This document shows positions 20,291 through 21,114 of a stretch of 21,114 nucleotides of DNA, one piece after another (the first letter of the stretch is position 1; the number at the start of each line of letters is the position of its first letter). A program made the translations under genes and the position numbers. The notes under the pieces were generated by a model. It was given only the letters and a program-made list of their open reading frames with translations, was not told where the DNA came from and made no database searches. Origin of the DNA: Bacillota bacterium (lineage in GTDB: Bacteria; Bacillota; Clostridia; Peptostreptococcales; Anaerovoracaceae); the NCBI GenBank assembly GCA_029266295.1, contig JAQSXD010000014.1, forward strand, positions 1 to 21,114, read 5' to 3'.

Positions 20291-21114
20291 TTAGTGCGCC
20301 CCATGAAATGCAAAAGGCAGGATATTCTGTACGCTCTTAACCAGATCCGTAAAGGCCTCCGGTGTCAAAGACTGCTGACCGTCACAAAGCGCGTGGATCG
20401 GATCGTTATGAACCTCGATGAGCAAACCGTCCGCTCCACATGCAACCGCTGCCATGGCCATTGGTTTTACAAGCTTTGATAGTCCCGTAGCGTGACTGGG
20501 ATCAACAACAATGGGCAGATGGGTCATGGTTTTCAGAAGCGGCACGGCGGAGAGGTCCAGAGTGTTTCTCGTTGTGGTTTCGAACGTCCGGATGCCCCGT
20601 TCGCACAGAATGACCCGGCCATTGCCTCCGGCCATGATATATTCTGCACTCATGAGCAGTTCTTGAAGGGTACTGGAAAGTCCTCTCTTCAGAAGGATCG
20701 GCTTCGTTGTTTTTCCCAGCTCCTTTAGAAGCTCAAAATTCTGCATATTTCTAGCTCCCACCTGAATCACATCCACCTCTTCAAACAAGGGCATCTGCGA
20801 CAGATCCATTATTTCTGAAACGATGGGGAGACCGGTAGCCTTCTTTGCTTCCAGCAAAAGGTCGATTCCCTTATCACGCATCCCCTGGAACGCGTATGGG
20901 GAGGTTCTGGGCTTAAATGCCCCTCCTCGCAGCATTCCTGCTCCCGAGGCTTTCACACTTTCGGCAACGCTGCAAATCTGATCGAGGGATTCAACTGAGC
21001 ATGGCCCTGCAATAATTTGGAAGTTTCCTCCCCCAACTTTCACGCCGTTTACATCAACTACGGTGTCCTGGGGATGGAATTTTCGATTCGCATTCTTGTA
21101 AGGTTCGGTGCTGC
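20291..21114 (-). CDS. aroF: 3-deoxy-7-phosphoheptulonate synthase (type I-beta), 5' end beyond window
   Basis: DAHP synthase, condensing phosphoenolpyruvate and erythrose 4-phosphate at the entry to the shikimate pathway. The frame is open to the window edge, so the N-terminus (in this type usually a ferredoxin-like regulatory domain) is cut; the first visible codons read STEPYKNANRKFHP. Barrel motifs are IIAGPCSVES, GGAFKPRTSPYAFQG, VIQVGARNMQNFELL, ILLKRGLSSTLQEL, and VVDPSHATG with the metal-binding His, then ACGADGLLIEVHNDP. An in-frame GTG at 21043 is not the start. The stop at 20291 lies 16 bases from tyrA. This subtype shares its fold with KDO8P synthase, but the motifs fit DAHP synthase. 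Confidence 0.95.
   Translation of the reverse strand, partial: STEPYKNANRKFHPQDTVVDVNGVKVGGGNFQIIAGPCSVESLDQICSVAESVKASGAGMLRGGAFKPRTSPYAFQGMRDKGIDLLLEAKKATGLPIVSEIMDLSQMPLFEEVDVIQVGARNMQNFELLKELGKTTKPILLKRGLSSTLQELLMSAEYIMAGGNGRVILCERGIRTFETTTRNTLDLSAVPLLKTMTHLPIVVDPSHATGLSKLVKPMAMAAVACGADGLLIEVHNDPIHALCDGQQSLTPEAFTDLVKSVQNILPFAFHGAH

Overview
The window looks like chromosomal DNA from an anaerobic, hydrogen-metabolising member of the Bacillota (Clostridia grade). The evidence is a cytosolic NADH-linked [FeFe]-hydrogenase operon, strong AGGAGG-type ribosome binding sites, repeated TGnTATAAT extended -10 promoters, a low-GC-Gram-positive style DD-carboxypeptidase, and a YmaF-like protein with Spo0A-box-like sequences upstream, which hints at sporulation ancestry. 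I cannot name the species. Almost all of it is housekeeping DNA; I see no phage, IS transposase, tRNA, rRNA or CRISPR array.

Layout. 1-3.5 kb (+): hydC-hydB-hydA, a compact trimeric NADH-dependent [FeFe]-hydrogenase. 3.5-5.3 kb (+): a 234-bp leader region with two identical extended -10 elements and two hairpins, then malQ. 5.3-6.3 kb (-): gene-poor stretch with a DUF1653 protein, a LysR-family remnant, an orphan MbcA/ParS/Xre-type antitoxin-domain protein and a perfect 17-bp inverted repeat. 6.3-10.15 kb (-): serC, apgM-type mutase and a D,D-carboxypeptidase in one direction. 10.15-11.6 kb: divergent serC/serA control region and serA (+) with a terminator. 11.6-15.8 kb (-): pit phosphate transporter, DUF47 regulator, rph, rdgB and a YihY/BrkB membrane protein. 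15.9-16.5 kb (+): a repeat-bearing YmaF-family protein. 16.6-17.7 kb (-): PfkB kinase with a translationally coupled 45-residue gene. 17.9-19.4 kb (+): arginase and an acyl-CoA thioesterase. 19.4-21.1 kb (-): DAHP synthase (cut by the window end) and prephenate dehydrogenase.

How the genes work together. HydABC would exchange electrons between NADH and protons/H2. SerC and SerA carry 3-phosphoglycerate towards serine, and the apgM-type enzyme downstream of serC can interconvert 2- and 3-phosphoglycerate. Pit imports phosphate, which RNase PH consumes in the same gene string. DAHP synthase and TyrA are the entry step of the shikimate pathway and the tyrosine branch.

Most interesting signals: (a) serA and serC appear to be driven by two fully overlapping, face-to-face promoters built into one perfect 17-bp inverted repeat; (b) the YmaF-like protein joins a six-HxH histidine-rich domain to a Tyr/Pro/Cys tandem repeat array containing an identical 69-bp duplication, with two 0A-box-like repeats upstream; (c) HydB lacks the extra Fe-S domains associated with electron bifurcation, and HydA has a Ser in its first H-cluster motif with a nearby extra Cys; (d) an overlooked 45-codon gene has a Shine-Dalgarno sequence that spans the pfkB stop codon.
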